64,000 bases of DNA from UBA1443 sp964445745 (GCA_964445745.1 CAYULU010000003.1:6154-70153), one strand, 5' to 3'; counted from the stretch's first letter, positions 26,519-35,201 are shown. Translations and numbers: made by a program. Notes: a model not told the origin generated them from the sequence alone.

Positions 26519-26575
26519 GAGGCGCAACGGACAACGCGCAAAGCAAAAAGCTTTGAACCGTTGGCGTTGCGCCTC
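26519..26575 (-). repeat. Large inverted repeat between rplQ and aspC
   Basis: GAGGCGCAACG (26519-26529) is the exact reverse complement of 26565-26575, an 11-base-pair outer stem. A second small stem, AAAGC-AAAAA-GCTTT, lies inside. There is no U-run on either strand, so it is not a standard terminator. Its place at the end of the 32-kb ribosomal block makes a role in 3'-end protection or termination possible. Confidence 0.6.
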
Positions 26576-26589
26576 AAATTTTCGGTCGT

Positions 26590-27153
26590 TTATTTCTTCG
26601 TGTCGTCGCTCTTAAACCAACTTCGCAAACCGCCTAAAAATCCACCGCGCTTTTCAGCCTCTTTTTTGGCCTCAGCCTTGTCGGCAGATTCTTTCTTTTC
26701 TTCGGTCTTGGGCAATTCTTTCGCGGCCGGTTTCTCCGAAAGCTTCTCAACCGGTTTTTTTTCTTTTTTCTTTTTTGTCTTTTTTACCGGGGCTTCGAAA
26801 ACAGCGGTCCACTCAAGAATCGCCATTTGAGCGGCATCTCCCACGCGGGTTCCGGTTCGAAGTACACGCGTATATCCCCCTTGCCGACCTTTAAACTGAG
26901 GCGCGATCACGACCTCCAAAAGACGTGCGACATCAACATCCCCCAGCTTTGAAATCAGCGTCCGACGGGAATGGAGTGTCTTTTTTTTCGCAATTGTAAC
27001 CATTTTGTCCGCATAAGCACTCGCCTCTTTGGCCTTGGCGTGCGTGGTCTCAATTCTTTTTTTGAGCACAAGCGCTCGGACAAGGTTCCTGAGCAAGGCC
27101 TTACGGTGTGAACTTACAACTCCCAATTTTCGACGTAAACGACGGTGACGCAT
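26590..27153 (-). CDS. rplQ: Ribosomal protein L17 with long C-terminal extension
   Basis: A large-subunit protein near the exit tunnel. Residues 1-120 are ordinary L17 (MRHRRLRRKLGVVSSHRKA; QFKGRQGGYTRVLRTGTRVGD). Residues 123-187 are an added Lys/Glu-rich segment (KKTKKKKEKKPVEKL and similar) ending in the hydrophobic-basic patch GGFLGGLRSWFKSDD. Usual bacterial L17 has about 115-130 residues. The tail looks disordered with a short amphipathic end. Last gene of the alpha cluster. Confidence 0.96.
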   Translation of the reverse strand: MRHRRLRRKLGVVSSHRKALLRNLVRALVLKKRIETTHAKAKEASAYADKMVTIAKKKTLHSRRTLISKLGDVDVARLLEVVIAPQFKGRQGGYTRVLRTGTRVGDAAQMAILEWTAVFEAPVKKTKKKKEKKPVEKLSEKPAAKELPKTEEKKESADKAEAKKEAEKRGGFLGGLRSWFKSDDTKK

Positions 27154-27176
27154 AAAAAATACCTATTCCTTCTGGC

Positions 27177-28187
27177 TTAAGACGCGGCCTGGGACGATCC
27201 GGCTTCGGCCGTTTTCTTCCCAAGCTTGTCGTCAAGGTTCATTCCGAGATGAAGATTCATCGAGGTCAGGATCTGCGAGATCTCGGTGAGAGACTTCTTC
27301 CCGAAGTTCTTGTATTTAAGCATCTGAGCTTCCGTCTTCTGAACAAGATCGCCAATGGTCTTAATGTTTGCGGCCTCGAGGCAGTTAGCGCTGCGCACGG
27401 AAAGCTCCAGTTCGCTGATAGGTTTATTGACAACTTCCATAAACCCGTGATCCGTTTCCTCTTCTTCCTCTTCCTCTTCGGGAAGCTCACCATAATTAAC
27501 GAAGATATCCAGGTGACGCTGGAGAATATTGGACGCATAAAGCAACGCCTCTTCAGGGCCCATGGCACCATTCGTCCAGACTTCAAGGATAAGGCGATCA
27601 TAATCGGTCGTTTGTCCGACCCGGGTATCTTCTACGGTAAAATTCACTTTGGTCACAGGGGAAAAAACAGAATCGACGCTCACCACACCAATCGTCGCTT
27701 CATCCTGTTTGTTTTTCTCAGCCGGCACGTATCCGCGTCCCCGGCCAATTTCCATTTCCATCTTGAACGGAACCGCTTTGGAAAGTGTGCAAATCACAAG
27801 ATCCGGATTGACAATTTCCACGGTTTCATCCGCCTCGATGTCAGACGCCTTGACCGGCCCCTGTTTTTTTACATTAATATAAATATTTTTGGGCCCCTTG
27901 CCGTGATAGCGAAGCACCAGTTTTTTAACATTCAAAACGATCTGTGCACCATCTTCGACCACACCGTCCAAGGTCGCAAACTCATGGAGCATCCCGTCAA
28001 TCTTGATGTTGGTCACAGCAGCACCCTCAATCGATGAAATCAAAACCCGCCGAAGGGCATTTCCGATCGTCGTTCCGTAACCCCGTTCAAAGGGCTCGGC
28101 AACAAATTTTGCATAGGTGGCAGTCAGCGTGTTCTTGTCCGCTTCCAGGCGCTTTGGCATTTCAAAAGTTTTCCAACGTATTCCCAT
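27177..28187 (-). CDS. rpoA: RNA polymerase alpha subunit
   Basis: Assembles beta and beta' and contacts UP elements and activators. From the ATG at 28185-28187 (GGAGGA site) it has 336 residues. The N-terminal dimerisation domain shows YGTTIGNALRRVLISSI, and the C-terminal domain shows ELSVRSANCLEAANIKTIGDL. The linker holds eight consecutive Glu (237-244) followed by TDHG. An in-frame upstream extension of 21 residues was rejected because the family starts near MGIRWKTFEMP. The strong UP-like A-tracts before the tRNA-Thr promoter are a likely target of its C-terminal domain. Confidence 0.97.
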   Translation of the reverse strand: MGIRWKTFEMPKRLEADKNTLTATYAKFVAEPFERGYGTTIGNALRRVLISSIEGAAVTNIKIDGMLHEFATLDGVVEDGAQIVLNVKKLVLRYHGKGPKNIYINVKKQGPVKASDIEADETVEIVNPDLVICTLSKAVPFKMEMEIGRGRGYVPAEKNKQDEATIGVVSVDSVFSPVTKVNFTVEDTRVGQTTDYDRLILEVWTNGAMGPEEALLYASNILQRHLDIFVNYGELPEEEEEEEETDHGFMEVVNKPISELELSVRSANCLEAANIKTIGDLVQKTEAQMLKYKNFGKKSLTEISQILTSMNLHLGMNLDDKLGKKTAEAGSSQAAS

Positions 28188-28322
28188 TTTATTTTCCTCC
28201 GGTGACTCCCGCACTGCGGGGCAAAATTGATCCGTTTGCTCACGGATCATTTAATTTTTATCAAGATCCCGTCGCTTGCGCTCCATTCTGTCTGATCGAA
28301 GCAGGCGAATCGGGCAAAAAGA

Positions 28323-28946
28323 CTACTTGGAATACAACTCTACGATCAGCGATTCCTCGACCGGCAATCCCGCATCCGATTTTTTCGGGAATCTCAACAC
28401 CTCACTGACCATTTTTTCTCTATCAAGACCGACCCATTCAGGTGCGGTTAAATCCTTCCACTTCTCAAAGCTCGCCTGCACCCGTTTTTGGGTTGCTTCC
28501 TTTGCCTTAGGAGCAATCTTATCACCGACTTTGACGAGGTAAGAAGGGACATCCACTTTCTGACCGTTCACGGTGATAAGACCGTGAGTTACCATCTGTC
28601 GAGCTTCACGGCGCGATGTGCAAAAAAGTGAACGATAGACAACGTTATCAAGACGCCGCTCCAAGGATTCTATCAGCGTTTCACCTGTGACACCTTTCTT
28701 TTGGGCAGCCCGATAAAAAAAGACGCGAAACTGGCGCTCACCCAGCCCGTAGATTCTCTTCATTTTTTGCTTCTCACGAAGCTGAACTCCGTAATCTGAG
28801 ATCTTAGAACGTTGGGCGCCATGTTGACCAGGAGGATTAGTTAAGCGTTTGTCATGCTTTTCATCCGTGGTGCGACGGCCTTTAAGCCCAAGGTTCACTC
28901 CCTCGCGCCGATGAAGTTTAATAACTGGACCGCGATACCTTCCCAT
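28323..28946 (-). CDS. rpsD: Ribosomal protein S4
   Basis: A primary 16S-binding small-subunit protein and, in some bacteria, translational repressor of the alpha operon. The 207 residues have an S4 RNA-binding domain in the middle (ESLERRLDNVVYRSLF, ARQMVTHGLITVNGQKVDVPSYLVK). The N-terminus lacks the four-Cys zinc motif of zinc-containing S4 proteins. It sits between rpsK (three-base gap) and rpoA, the standard order. Confidence 0.97.
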   Translation of the reverse strand: MGRYRGPVIKLHRREGVNLGLKGRRTTDEKHDKRLTNPPGQHGAQRSKISDYGVQLREKQKMKRIYGLGERQFRVFFYRAAQKKGVTGETLIESLERRLDNVVYRSLFCTSRREARQMVTHGLITVNGQKVDVPSYLVKVGDKIAPKAKEATQKRVQASFEKWKDLTAPEWVGLDREKMVSEVLRFPKKSDAGLPVEESLIVELYSK

Positions 28947-28949
28947 AGC

Positions 28950-29321
28950 TTAAACCCTCCTCTTTTTCGGCGGACGACATCCGTTGTGCGGAACCGGAGT
29001 AATGTCGTGGATCGCCGTCACCGAAAGTCCAGCGGCCTGAAGAGCTCGGATTGCGGATTCACGACCAGCGCCCGGCCCTTTGATATAGACCTCGACTTCT
29101 TTCATCCCATACTCCATCGCCTTTTTTGCGGCTTTTTCGGACGCAATCTGCGCTGCAAACGGGGTCGACTTTTTAGATCCCTTAAAACCGGCAGATCCCG
29201 CCGATTCCCAAACAAGGGAATTACCGCCAGCATCCGAGATGGTAATGATCGTATTATTAAAACTTGCCGCGATATGAACCACACCGCGAGCCAGATGTTT
29301 GATCTTTTTTTTCTTTGCCAT
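28950..29321 (-). CDS. rpsK: Ribosomal protein S11
   Basis: A small-subunit platform protein. The 123 residues contain RGVVHIAASFNNTIITISD, GFKGSKKSTPFAAQ, and the C-terminal DITPVPHNGCRPPKKRRV signature. The upstream gap to rpsM is 157 bases, long for this cluster. It could hold an S4 target or an internal start, but no structure was convincing. Confidence 0.97.
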   Translation of the reverse strand: MAKKKKIKHLARGVVHIAASFNNTIITISDAGGNSLVWESAGSAGFKGSKKSTPFAAQIASEKAAKKAMEYGMKEVEVYIKGPGAGRESAIRALQAAGLSVTAIHDITPVPHNGCRPPKKRRV

Positions 29322-29478
29322 TATAGTTTCCTCATTTCAAATGAACCCGTAACATTGCTTTGGGAAGCAACGAAACCGGGAAATTTAATTTACTCGTTAT
29401 CCGCACTGATCAGAGATCCAAACGTGTCATGATAAAAAACCATCCCGAACCGTTCGCTCAACAAGAATCAGTCACGCT

Positions 29479-29865
29479 TTATTTAGGCGCGGGGGCCTTC
29501 TTGCTAAGACCACCCACCGTTCTTCTTTTCCCCTTGCGCGTACGCGAATTTGTATGCGTTCTTTGTCCACGCACCGGAAGTCCCTTAACATGCCGGACTC
29601 CCCGGTAGCAACGAATATCCATCAACCGCTTGATATTCATTTGCACCTCTCGGCGCAAATCACCTTCCACGCGGCAGGTCTTCTGGATAATACCGGTAAT
29701 CGCCGAAATCTCGGTCTCGGTCAAATCATTAGCACGTTTATTCCAGTCGACATGCGCCTCATCCAGCACCTGTCGTGAACGCGCCCGGCCGATTCCGTAC
29801 AAATACGTCAGGGCAATTTCTACTTTTTTTTCTCTTGGGATATCCACACCAAAAATACGCGGCAT
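29479..29865 (-). CDS. rpsM: Ribosomal protein S13
   Basis: A head protein of the small subunit, at the subunit interface. The 128 residues start MPRIFGVDIPREKKVEIALT and include YLYGIGRARS and RHVKGLPVRGQRTHTNSRT, typical of S13, with a basic Ala/Pro/Lys tail. It follows rpmJ by about 60 bases and has an AAAGGAAA ribosome site. Confidence 0.97.
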   Translation of the reverse strand: MPRIFGVDIPREKKVEIALTYLYGIGRARSRQVLDEAHVDWNKRANDLTETEISAITGIIQKTCRVEGDLRREVQMNIKRLMDIRCYRGVRHVKGLPVRGQRTHTNSRTRKGKRRTVGGLSKKAPAPK

Positions 29866-29925
29866 AACTTAGTTTCCTTTCCTGAGCAAGTTATTCGAAT
29901 TTTTTTAAAACGGATGCGAGTCTGC

Positions 29926-30039
29926 TCAGCCTTGTCTTTGCTTGTGCTTCGGATTAGAGCATATCACGTAGATGTAGCCTTTTCGGCGTACGATCTTGCA
30001 TTTTTCACAAATTCTTTTTATTGAGCTTCTAACTTTCAT
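29926..30039 (-). CDS. rpmJ: Ribosomal protein L36, zinc-binding type
   Basis: A 37-residue protein read on the minus strand from the ATG at 30037-30039: MKVRSSIKRICEKCKIVRRK, then the segment YIYVICSNPKHKQRQG. The ligands CxxC, C and H of the zinc ribbon are all present (C+ form). It has the standard place between infA and rpsM. It is short and easily missed. Confidence 0.95.
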   Translation of the reverse strand: MKVRSSIKRICEKCKIVRRKGYIYVICSNPKHKQRQG

Positions 30040-30055
30040 ATTTTCTCCTTAACGA

Positions 30056-30274
30056 TCATTTAACCCGAAACGTAATTCGTCCGCGCGTCAGGTCATAAGG
30101 TGAAAGCTCCACCTTCACCTTGTCTCCCGGAAGAATGCGGATGTAATGCATCCTCATTTTACCCGAAATATGAGCGAGCACCTTGTGCCCATTTTCAAGT
30201 TCAACTCGAAACATCGCATTGGGGAGAGGCTCAACCACTGTTCCTTCCACCTCAATTGCATCTTCCTTCGGCAT
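30056..30274 (-). CDS. infA: Translation initiation factor IF-1
   Basis: A 72-residue OB-fold factor that binds the ribosomal A site during initiation. Signatures are MPKEDAIEVEGTVVEPLPNA, FRVELENGHKVLAHISGKMR and YDLTRGRI. Its ATG overlaps the map stop by one base (TAATG), implying coupled translation. Confidence 0.97.
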   Translation of the reverse strand: MPKEDAIEVEGTVVEPLPNAMFRVELENGHKVLAHISGKMRMHYIRILPGDKVKVELSPYDLTRGRITFRVK

Positions 30275-31032
30275 TATTCGGTTGCCTCGTCTTTAGTAAT
30301 ATTAATAAAACCATCTTCTGTAAACGCGACCGTGTTTTCGTAATGACTCGCACACTTCCGATCCTTGGTCACTACCGTCCAGCCATTCGACAAAGTTTCA
30401 ACCGCATAACTTCCGTCCGTTACCATCGGCTCAATTGCAATCACAAGCCCTGGCACGATCTTTGCGCCCCGCCCCGCCTTCCCATAATTGGGAACCTGCG
30501 GATCTTCATGCAATTCCCGACCAATACCGTGACCGGCATAATCCCGAACGACCTGAAACCCTTGTGATTCCACATACTTTTGAATTGTCTCTGAAAGATC
30601 CCCAATTCGCCAGCCCACTTTAACCTTGGACAAAACAACATCGAAGGAATCTTTAGCCGTCGCAATCAACTTCTTTCGGCGATCATCAATTTCTCCAACC
30701 GCCCAGGTTCTTGCCGCATCCGTGTGAAAGCCGTTCCATTTTACGCCAGCATCAATGCTAACGATGTCTCCATTAAAAAGCGGCTGGTCTCCCGGTATCC
30801 CGTGGACCACCTCTTCATTAAGTGAAACACAAATCGACGCTGGATACCCCCGATACCCTTTAAAGGAGGGCTGGGCACCGTTCTCGCGAATCACTCTTTC
30901 AGCAACTTGATCCAGCTCGATTCCTGTTACGTTCTCACGGATCATCGGACGAAGGGTTTTGAAAACCTCTTGCAAAATCTTCCCCGATTCTTTGATAATC
31001 TGTATTTCGCGGCTTGATTTTAGTTCAATCAT
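30274..31032 (-). CDS. map: Methionine aminopeptidase, type I
   Basis: Removes initiator Met from nascent proteins using two metal ions. The 252 residues carry the pita-bread fold ligands in SIDAGVKWNGFHTDAART, GHGIGRELHEDPQVPNYG and AIEPMV. No N-terminal zinc-finger extension is present. Position between adk and infA is standard. The ribosome site is weak and the adk stop is six bases away, so reinitiation is likely. Confidence 0.96.
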   Translation of the reverse strand: MIELKSSREIQIIKESGKILQEVFKTLRPMIRENVTGIELDQVAERVIRENGAQPSFKGYRGYPASICVSLNEEVVHGIPGDQPLFNGDIVSIDAGVKWNGFHTDAARTWAVGEIDDRRKKLIATAKDSFDVVLSKVKVGWRIGDLSETIQKYVESQGFQVVRDYAGHGIGRELHEDPQVPNYGKAGRGAKIVPGLVIAIEPMVTDGSYAVETLSNGWTVVTKDRKCASHYENTVAFTEDGFINITKDEATE

Positions 31033-31038
31033 GCCGCA

Positions 31039-31695
31039 TCAGCCAACTTTCTCAAAGAGCTCTGCTAATTTTTTTTGAACCGATGGAGCATCTCCGTCTG
31101 CCTGAACATCACGAAGAATCCCTTTTCGGGCATAATATTCAATCAAAGGTTTCGTCGAATCATGATAAACCGCGAGGCGCTTGCGAATAGTCTCCGGTTG
31201 GTCATCTTTTCGAGTCACAAGAGGTTGTCCGTGACAATCACAAATTCCTTCGACTTTAGGCGGCATATTTTTCACATGATATATTTTCCCATCAACCGGG
31301 CACAATCTGCGGCCAGAAAGACGTTCGACCACTACCGCTTCCGACGCATCAAAATTGATTGCCGCGGTCAGCACCATTTTTTCTGACGCGAGAAATTTAT
31401 CAAGTTCTTCAGCCTGCCCCATCGTCCTCGGGTATCCGTCAAGAATAAAACCCTCATACCTTTTCGTTTTAAGCATTTTGATTTCCGCAAACATCATGTT
31501 ATTTACCAGCATATCCGGTACGAGCTCACCCCGAGCCATAATATCCTTGGCTTCCATGCCAAGCGACGTGCCTTCCTTGATGTTCCGACGAAGAATATCT
31601 CCCGCCGCAAGATGGCAGAGACGTTGCGTCTTACTCAGGACTTCGGCATGCGTCCCCTTTCCCGCCCCGGGAGGCCCTAAAAAAATCAAATTCAT
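31039..31695 (-). CDS. adk: Adenylate kinase
   Basis: Interconverts AMP plus ATP with two ADP. The 218 residues have the P-loop GPPGAGKGTHAE, the AMP site LDGYPRTMGQAEEL, and a long LID with CPVDGKIYHVKNMPPKVEGI; only one further Cys pair region (CDCHGQ) is present, so zinc binding by the LID is uncertain. A GGAGGT ribosome site precedes the ATG. Located between secY and map as usual. Confidence 0.96.
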   Translation of the reverse strand: MNLIFLGPPGAGKGTHAEVLSKTQRLCHLAAGDILRRNIKEGTSLGMEAKDIMARGELVPDMLVNNMMFAEIKMLKTKRYEGFILDGYPRTMGQAEELDKFLASEKMVLTAAINFDASEAVVVERLSGRRLCPVDGKIYHVKNMPPKVEGICDCHGQPLVTRKDDQPETIRKRLAVYHDSTKPLIEYYARKGILRDVQADGDAPSVQKKLAELFEKVG

Positions 31696-31697
31696 GC

Positions 31698-33047
31698 CTA
31701 CCTCCGCCCCTTAATCCGGCCCTTTTTAATAAAGCCGTCATAATGCCGCATAATGAGTTGGGATTCGATAGCGCGCATCACATCCAACACAACCCCCACG
31801 ATGATCAGCAAACCGGTACCACCAAAAAAACTGGCAACCAAAAATGGAATGTTTAACACATGCTGCGATGAGACAATGCTCGGGAAAAGAGCAATGAGCG
31901 CCAGAATAACAGCCCCCGCCATCGCAATGCGTGTCATCAAATAGTCTAGATACTCCGCAGTATTTTTCCCAGGGCGGATGCCCGGAATGAAACCACCATA
32001 TTTTTGAAGATTATCACTTACATCAACAGGATTAAAAGTGATCGCCGTATAAAAAAATGTAAAAAAGACAATTCCAAGAGCATAGATCAAAGAATAGGTG
32101 ATCGTACCGTAAGCTAAAAGCTGAGCGGCCTGCGTCAACATCCCCGCGTTCGGGAAAAACCCTGCCAGCGTCGCTGGAAAAAGGATAACCGATTGTGCAA
32201 AAATGATTGGGATCACGCCCGCCTGATTAACCTTCAGCGGTAAATAGGTGCTTTGTCCTCCGTACACCCTGTGGCCTCGTATCTGCTTCGCGTACTGAAC
32301 CGGGATTTTTCTCTGCCCCTGAATAATCAGGATCAAAAAGAGAACCGCCCCGACAAACAGCGAACACATAATGCCAAATTTCCACCACGGTAATTGTTGC
32401 CGGGATGGATCCAACGGCGACAATAAGATCCAAGTCTGACGCAAAGCTTCGGGAAGCGATTCAATAATACCCGCCGTGATAATAATCGACATCCCGTTGC
32501 CAATTCCGTAAGAGTCGATTTGTTCGCCGAGCCACATAATAAAAGCGGTCCCTGTCGTCATGGTCAACATACACATGAGACGAAAGCCCCAGCCGGGATC
32601 CGGAACAATCACCGTTCCGTTGAATGCCGCAGGATTTTCAAGCCAAAGAGCAATAAAAAAAGTTTGTAAAATACTCAGAATGATTGTGCCGTAGCGGGTC
32701 AGCTGGATGATTTTTTTTCGACCTTCTTCGCCCTCCTTGGCCATTTTCTCAAGCGCGGGAATCACCACGGTCAGAAGCTGCAAAATAATGGATGCCGAGA
32801 TGTACGGCATAATTCCAAGTGCAAAAATTGTTGCCTTTTGGAGCGCTCCGCCAGTGAACATTCCCATAAAGCCGAGCAGGCTACCACCGCCCATGTTTTG
32901 CTGAAAAAATCTTGCCAACGCTACACCGTCGATACCGGGAGTCGGCACATAAGTCCCGATCCGGTAGATCGCGATAATCATGAACGTGAAAAAAATCTTC
33001 TTTCGAAGATCGGGGATTTTAAGGATATTACCGAACGCTTGTAGCAC
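31698..33047 (-). CDS. secY: Protein translocase subunit SecY
   Basis: The pore of the Sec translocon in the inner membrane. The 449 residues have about ten hydrophobic helices. Signatures are YRIGTYVPTPGIDG near the start, GIMPYISASIILQLL, and the cytoplasmic loop RGHRVYGGQSTYLPLKVNQAG with GVIPIIFA. The start is GTG (33045-33047) with GGAG six bases upstream. It is downstream of rplO and partners SecE encoded at 56.5 kb. Confidence 0.97.
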   Translation of the reverse strand: MLQAFGNILKIPDLRKKIFFTFMIIAIYRIGTYVPTPGIDGVALARFFQQNMGGGSLLGFMGMFTGGALQKATIFALGIMPYISASIILQLLTVVIPALEKMAKEGEEGRKKIIQLTRYGTIILSILQTFFIALWLENPAAFNGTVIVPDPGWGFRLMCMLTMTTGTAFIMWLGEQIDSYGIGNGMSIIITAGIIESLPEALRQTWILLSPLDPSRQQLPWWKFGIMCSLFVGAVLFLILIIQGQRKIPVQYAKQIRGHRVYGGQSTYLPLKVNQAGVIPIIFAQSVILFPATLAGFFPNAGMLTQAAQLLAYGTITYSLIYALGIVFFTFFYTAITFNPVDVSDNLQKYGGFIPGIRPGKNTAEYLDYLMTRIAMAGAVILALIALFPSIVSSQHVLNIPFLVASFFGGTGLLIIVGVVLDVMRAIESQLIMRHYDGFIKKGRIKGRR

Positions 33048-33115
33048 CAGAACTCCGTTCTTATAATGACCTCAAGCTTTGCTTCACAATGTGAAGTTGC
33101 AGAGGGGAATTTATA

Positions 33116-33547
33116 TTACTTTTTAAGCAGAACCGCTTGACCGCCCTGAGCTTCGATTTTACTTTTGGCGGAAGCGCTAAAACTATGAGCCTTGACCGTT
33201 ACAGCCACCTTCAGATCGCCCATACCAAGAACCTTAAGGCCATCCTGAAGTTTTTTAATCACGCCGCACGTACGCAGAATTTCCGGCGTGATTTCCTTTT
33301 CATCAAGCATTGCAATCTGCTTCAAATTTACGATCGCATAGGATGTTTTAAATTCATTATTGTTAAAACCCCGCTTGGGGAGACGTCGGTACAAAGGATT
33401 TTGGCCCCCTTCAAATCCGGGACGAAATCGGTAGCCCGATCGCGCCCGTTGCCCTTTGTGACCCTTAGTGGACGTTTTCCCATGCCCTGAACCAATGCCA
33501 CATCCCAGACGTTTTGCTCTTTTTTTATAAGGAGTTTTATGCCGCAT
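33116..33547 (-). CDS. rplO: Ribosomal protein L15
   Basis: A late-assembling large-subunit protein. From the ATG at 33545-33547 (GAAGGTT site) it has 143 residues: GSGHGKTSTKGHKGQRARSG and FEGGQNPLYRRLPKRGF. It overlaps the rpsE 3' end by 11 bases, so there is no room for rpmD (L30), which normally separates these genes. A start eight codons upstream was rejected because it lacks family similarity. Confidence 0.95.
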   Translation of the reverse strand: MRHKTPYKKRAKRLGCGIGSGHGKTSTKGHKGQRARSGYRFRPGFEGGQNPLYRRLPKRGFNNNEFKTSYAIVNLKQIAMLDEKEITPEILRTCGVIKKLQDGLKVLGMGDLKVAVTVKAHSFSASAKSKIEAQGGQAVLLKK

Positions 33548-34121
33548 GTTCAACCTTCTTTTCTTCTTCAACTTTATCCATACGAATTTTCCGATCCACT
33601 AGCGAGGTCAATCCATCCACCGAAGCCTTCAATACATTGATCGAATTATCACTGCCAAGACTTTTCGTCAAAATATCTTTGATACCGCAAGCCTCACAGG
33701 CCGCACGAACCGATCCCCCTGCAATGACTCCCGTCCCCGGAGCCGCCGGTTTCAAAAGCACTTTAGCCGCACCATATCTTCCGATAATTTCATGCGGGAT
33801 AGTGGTTCCCTTGAGGGTAATCTTAATTTTAGTTTTACGAGCTGCAACAAGGGCTTTCTTGATCGCATCCGCTACTTCATTAGCCTTCCCTTGAGCAAAA
33901 CCGATTTCGCCAGCTCCGTTCCCCACGATCACAAGAGCACTGAAACTAAACCGTTTCCCCCCCTTAACAACCTTAGCGCAACGGTTAACCTGTATGACTT
34001 TTTCAAAAGTCGTTGAATCCATTCCCATCCGCGATGCGGAGGCAATGACCGTTTTGCCGGGCCTTTGATGAAGAGCCCCTTCCTTTTTTTCGTGAGTTGC
34101 GGGTGTTGCTGGCTTTTGCAT
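33537..34121 (-). CDS. rpsE: Ribosomal protein S5
   Basis: A small-subunit protein at the mRNA entry channel. The 194 residues carry the S5 double-stranded RNA-binding domain (KVIQVNRCAKVVKGGKRFSF, VIVGNGAGEIGFAQGKANEV) and the C-terminal domain (ITLKGTTIPHEIIGRYGA, GSVRAACEACGI). The N-terminal 25 residues and the acidic-basic tail (KVEEEKKVEHAA) are extra. The upstream gap of 161 bases to rplR is unusual for the spc cluster. Confidence 0.96.
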   Translation of the reverse strand: MQKPATPATHEKKEGALHQRPGKTVIASASRMGMDSTTFEKVIQVNRCAKVVKGGKRFSFSALVIVGNGAGEIGFAQGKANEVADAIKKALVAARKTKIKITLKGTTIPHEIIGRYGAAKVLLKPAAPGTGVIAGGSVRAACEACGIKDILTKSLGSDNSINVLKASVDGLTSLVDRKIRMDKVEEEKKVEHAA

Positions 34122-34282
34122 GCTTAAATTGATTCCTTTCTTAATAAATTAACCATTACAAATGTAAACGATAGCTACGTTATTCCAGTAAATTTTTTTT
34201 ACCCGTGTCATATGCTTTGTATTAAACTCGCCACAGCCACTGAACCGTTTTTACATACCTTACACGCGAAAGAACAAGTTGA

Positions 34283-34645
34283 CTAAAACTGGATACCGCC
34301 TTTGCGAATTGAATCCGCAAAAGCTTTTACCCTTCCGTGATAGAGATAACCTCCACGGTCAAATGCAATCTGCTTGATCCCTTTTTTCTTGAGGTCTGCC
34401 GCGAATGCTTCTCCAAGCTTTTCTGCCACAAGGATCTTTCCTTTTTGCGCAACCTGCTTAAGAAACTCTTTGCTGAGTGAAGAACAGGCAGCGATTGTTT
34501 TGTGAGAAACATCGTCAATGGCTTGAGCCTGAAGACTCATGAGCGAACGGTGTACCACAACCCGAGGGCGCTCTGCGGTACCCGTGATTTTCCGGCGAAT
34601 TCTTTCGTGTCTTGCTACTCGTCCCAATTCCTTAAGATTTGACAT
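34283..34645 (-). CDS. rplR: Ribosomal protein L18
   Basis: Binds 5S rRNA in the central protuberance. From the ATG at 34643-34645 it is 120 residues, the normal length: RHERIRRKITGTAERPRVVV, HRSLMSLQAQAIDD, and the C-terminal FDRGGYLYHGRVKAFADS. Longer in-frame starts overlap rplF and were rejected. Standard order rplF-rplR-rpsE. Confidence 0.96.
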   Translation of the reverse strand: MSNLKELGRVARHERIRRKITGTAERPRVVVHRSLMSLQAQAIDDVSHKTIAACSSLSKEFLKQVAQKGKILVAEKLGEAFAADLKKKGIKQIAFDRGGYLYHGRVKAFADSIRKGGIQF

Positions 34646-34664
34646 ATTTTTTAAAGTCCCTGGA

Positions 34665-35201
34665 TTAGCCGACCGCTTTACCCTGTTTTCGGCGAACATA
34701 CTCGCCCGTGTATCGAATACCTTTGCCCTTATAAGGCTCTGGCTTATAAAAACTACGGATCTCTGCCGCAACCTGTCCCACTCGCTGTTTATCGAGTCCC
34801 GTCACCACGATATTTGTCGGCTTGGGACATTTAATTTCAATATCCTTTCCAAAGGAATATTCGATGGGATGCGTAAAACCAAGAGACATCGAAAGCACGT
34901 TCCCTTTCACGGCCGCCTTCACACCTACGCCCACAATATCCAGTTCTTTGGAATAACCTTGCGTGACACCCACAACCATATTTTGGATCAGGGCACGGGT
35001 CAATCCATGCAGGGCACGATCACTACCGTCATTCGTTGCACGTGTCACTTTTACTTCATTCCCTTCCATCGCCACTTTGACGCGCGGATGCACCGCCATG
35101 GAAAGAACGCCTTTAGGACCCTGAACCTGGACGTTCTGCCCCTGGACCGTAATTTTAACTTTTTCAGGTATTGTGACCGGTTTTTTCCCGATACGCGACA
35201 T
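34665..35201 (-). CDS. rplF: Ribosomal protein L6
   Basis: A large-subunit protein near the factor-binding site. From the ATG at 35199-35201 (GGAGA site) it is 178 residues: MSRIGKKPVTIPEKVKITVQ and the C-terminal GQVAAEIRSFYKPEPYKGKG signature followed by GIRYTGEYVRRKQGKAVG. Sits between rpsH and rplR. Confidence 0.97.
   Translation of the reverse strand: MSRIGKKPVTIPEKVKITVQGQNVQVQGPKGVLSMAVHPRVKVAMEGNEVKVTRATNDGSDRALHGLTRALIQNMVVGVTQGYSKELDIVGVGVKAAVKGNVLSMSLGFTHPIEYSFGKDIEIKCPKPTNIVVTGLDKQRVGQVAAEIRSFYKPEPYKGKGIRYTGEYVRRKQGKAVG

Noticed and set aside
34141..34168. TTTACA-16-TATTAA as an internal promoter before rpsE
   Set aside because: Spacing is right, but the -10 box is only four of six and transcription would start inside the rpsE ribosome site, leaving almost no leader.
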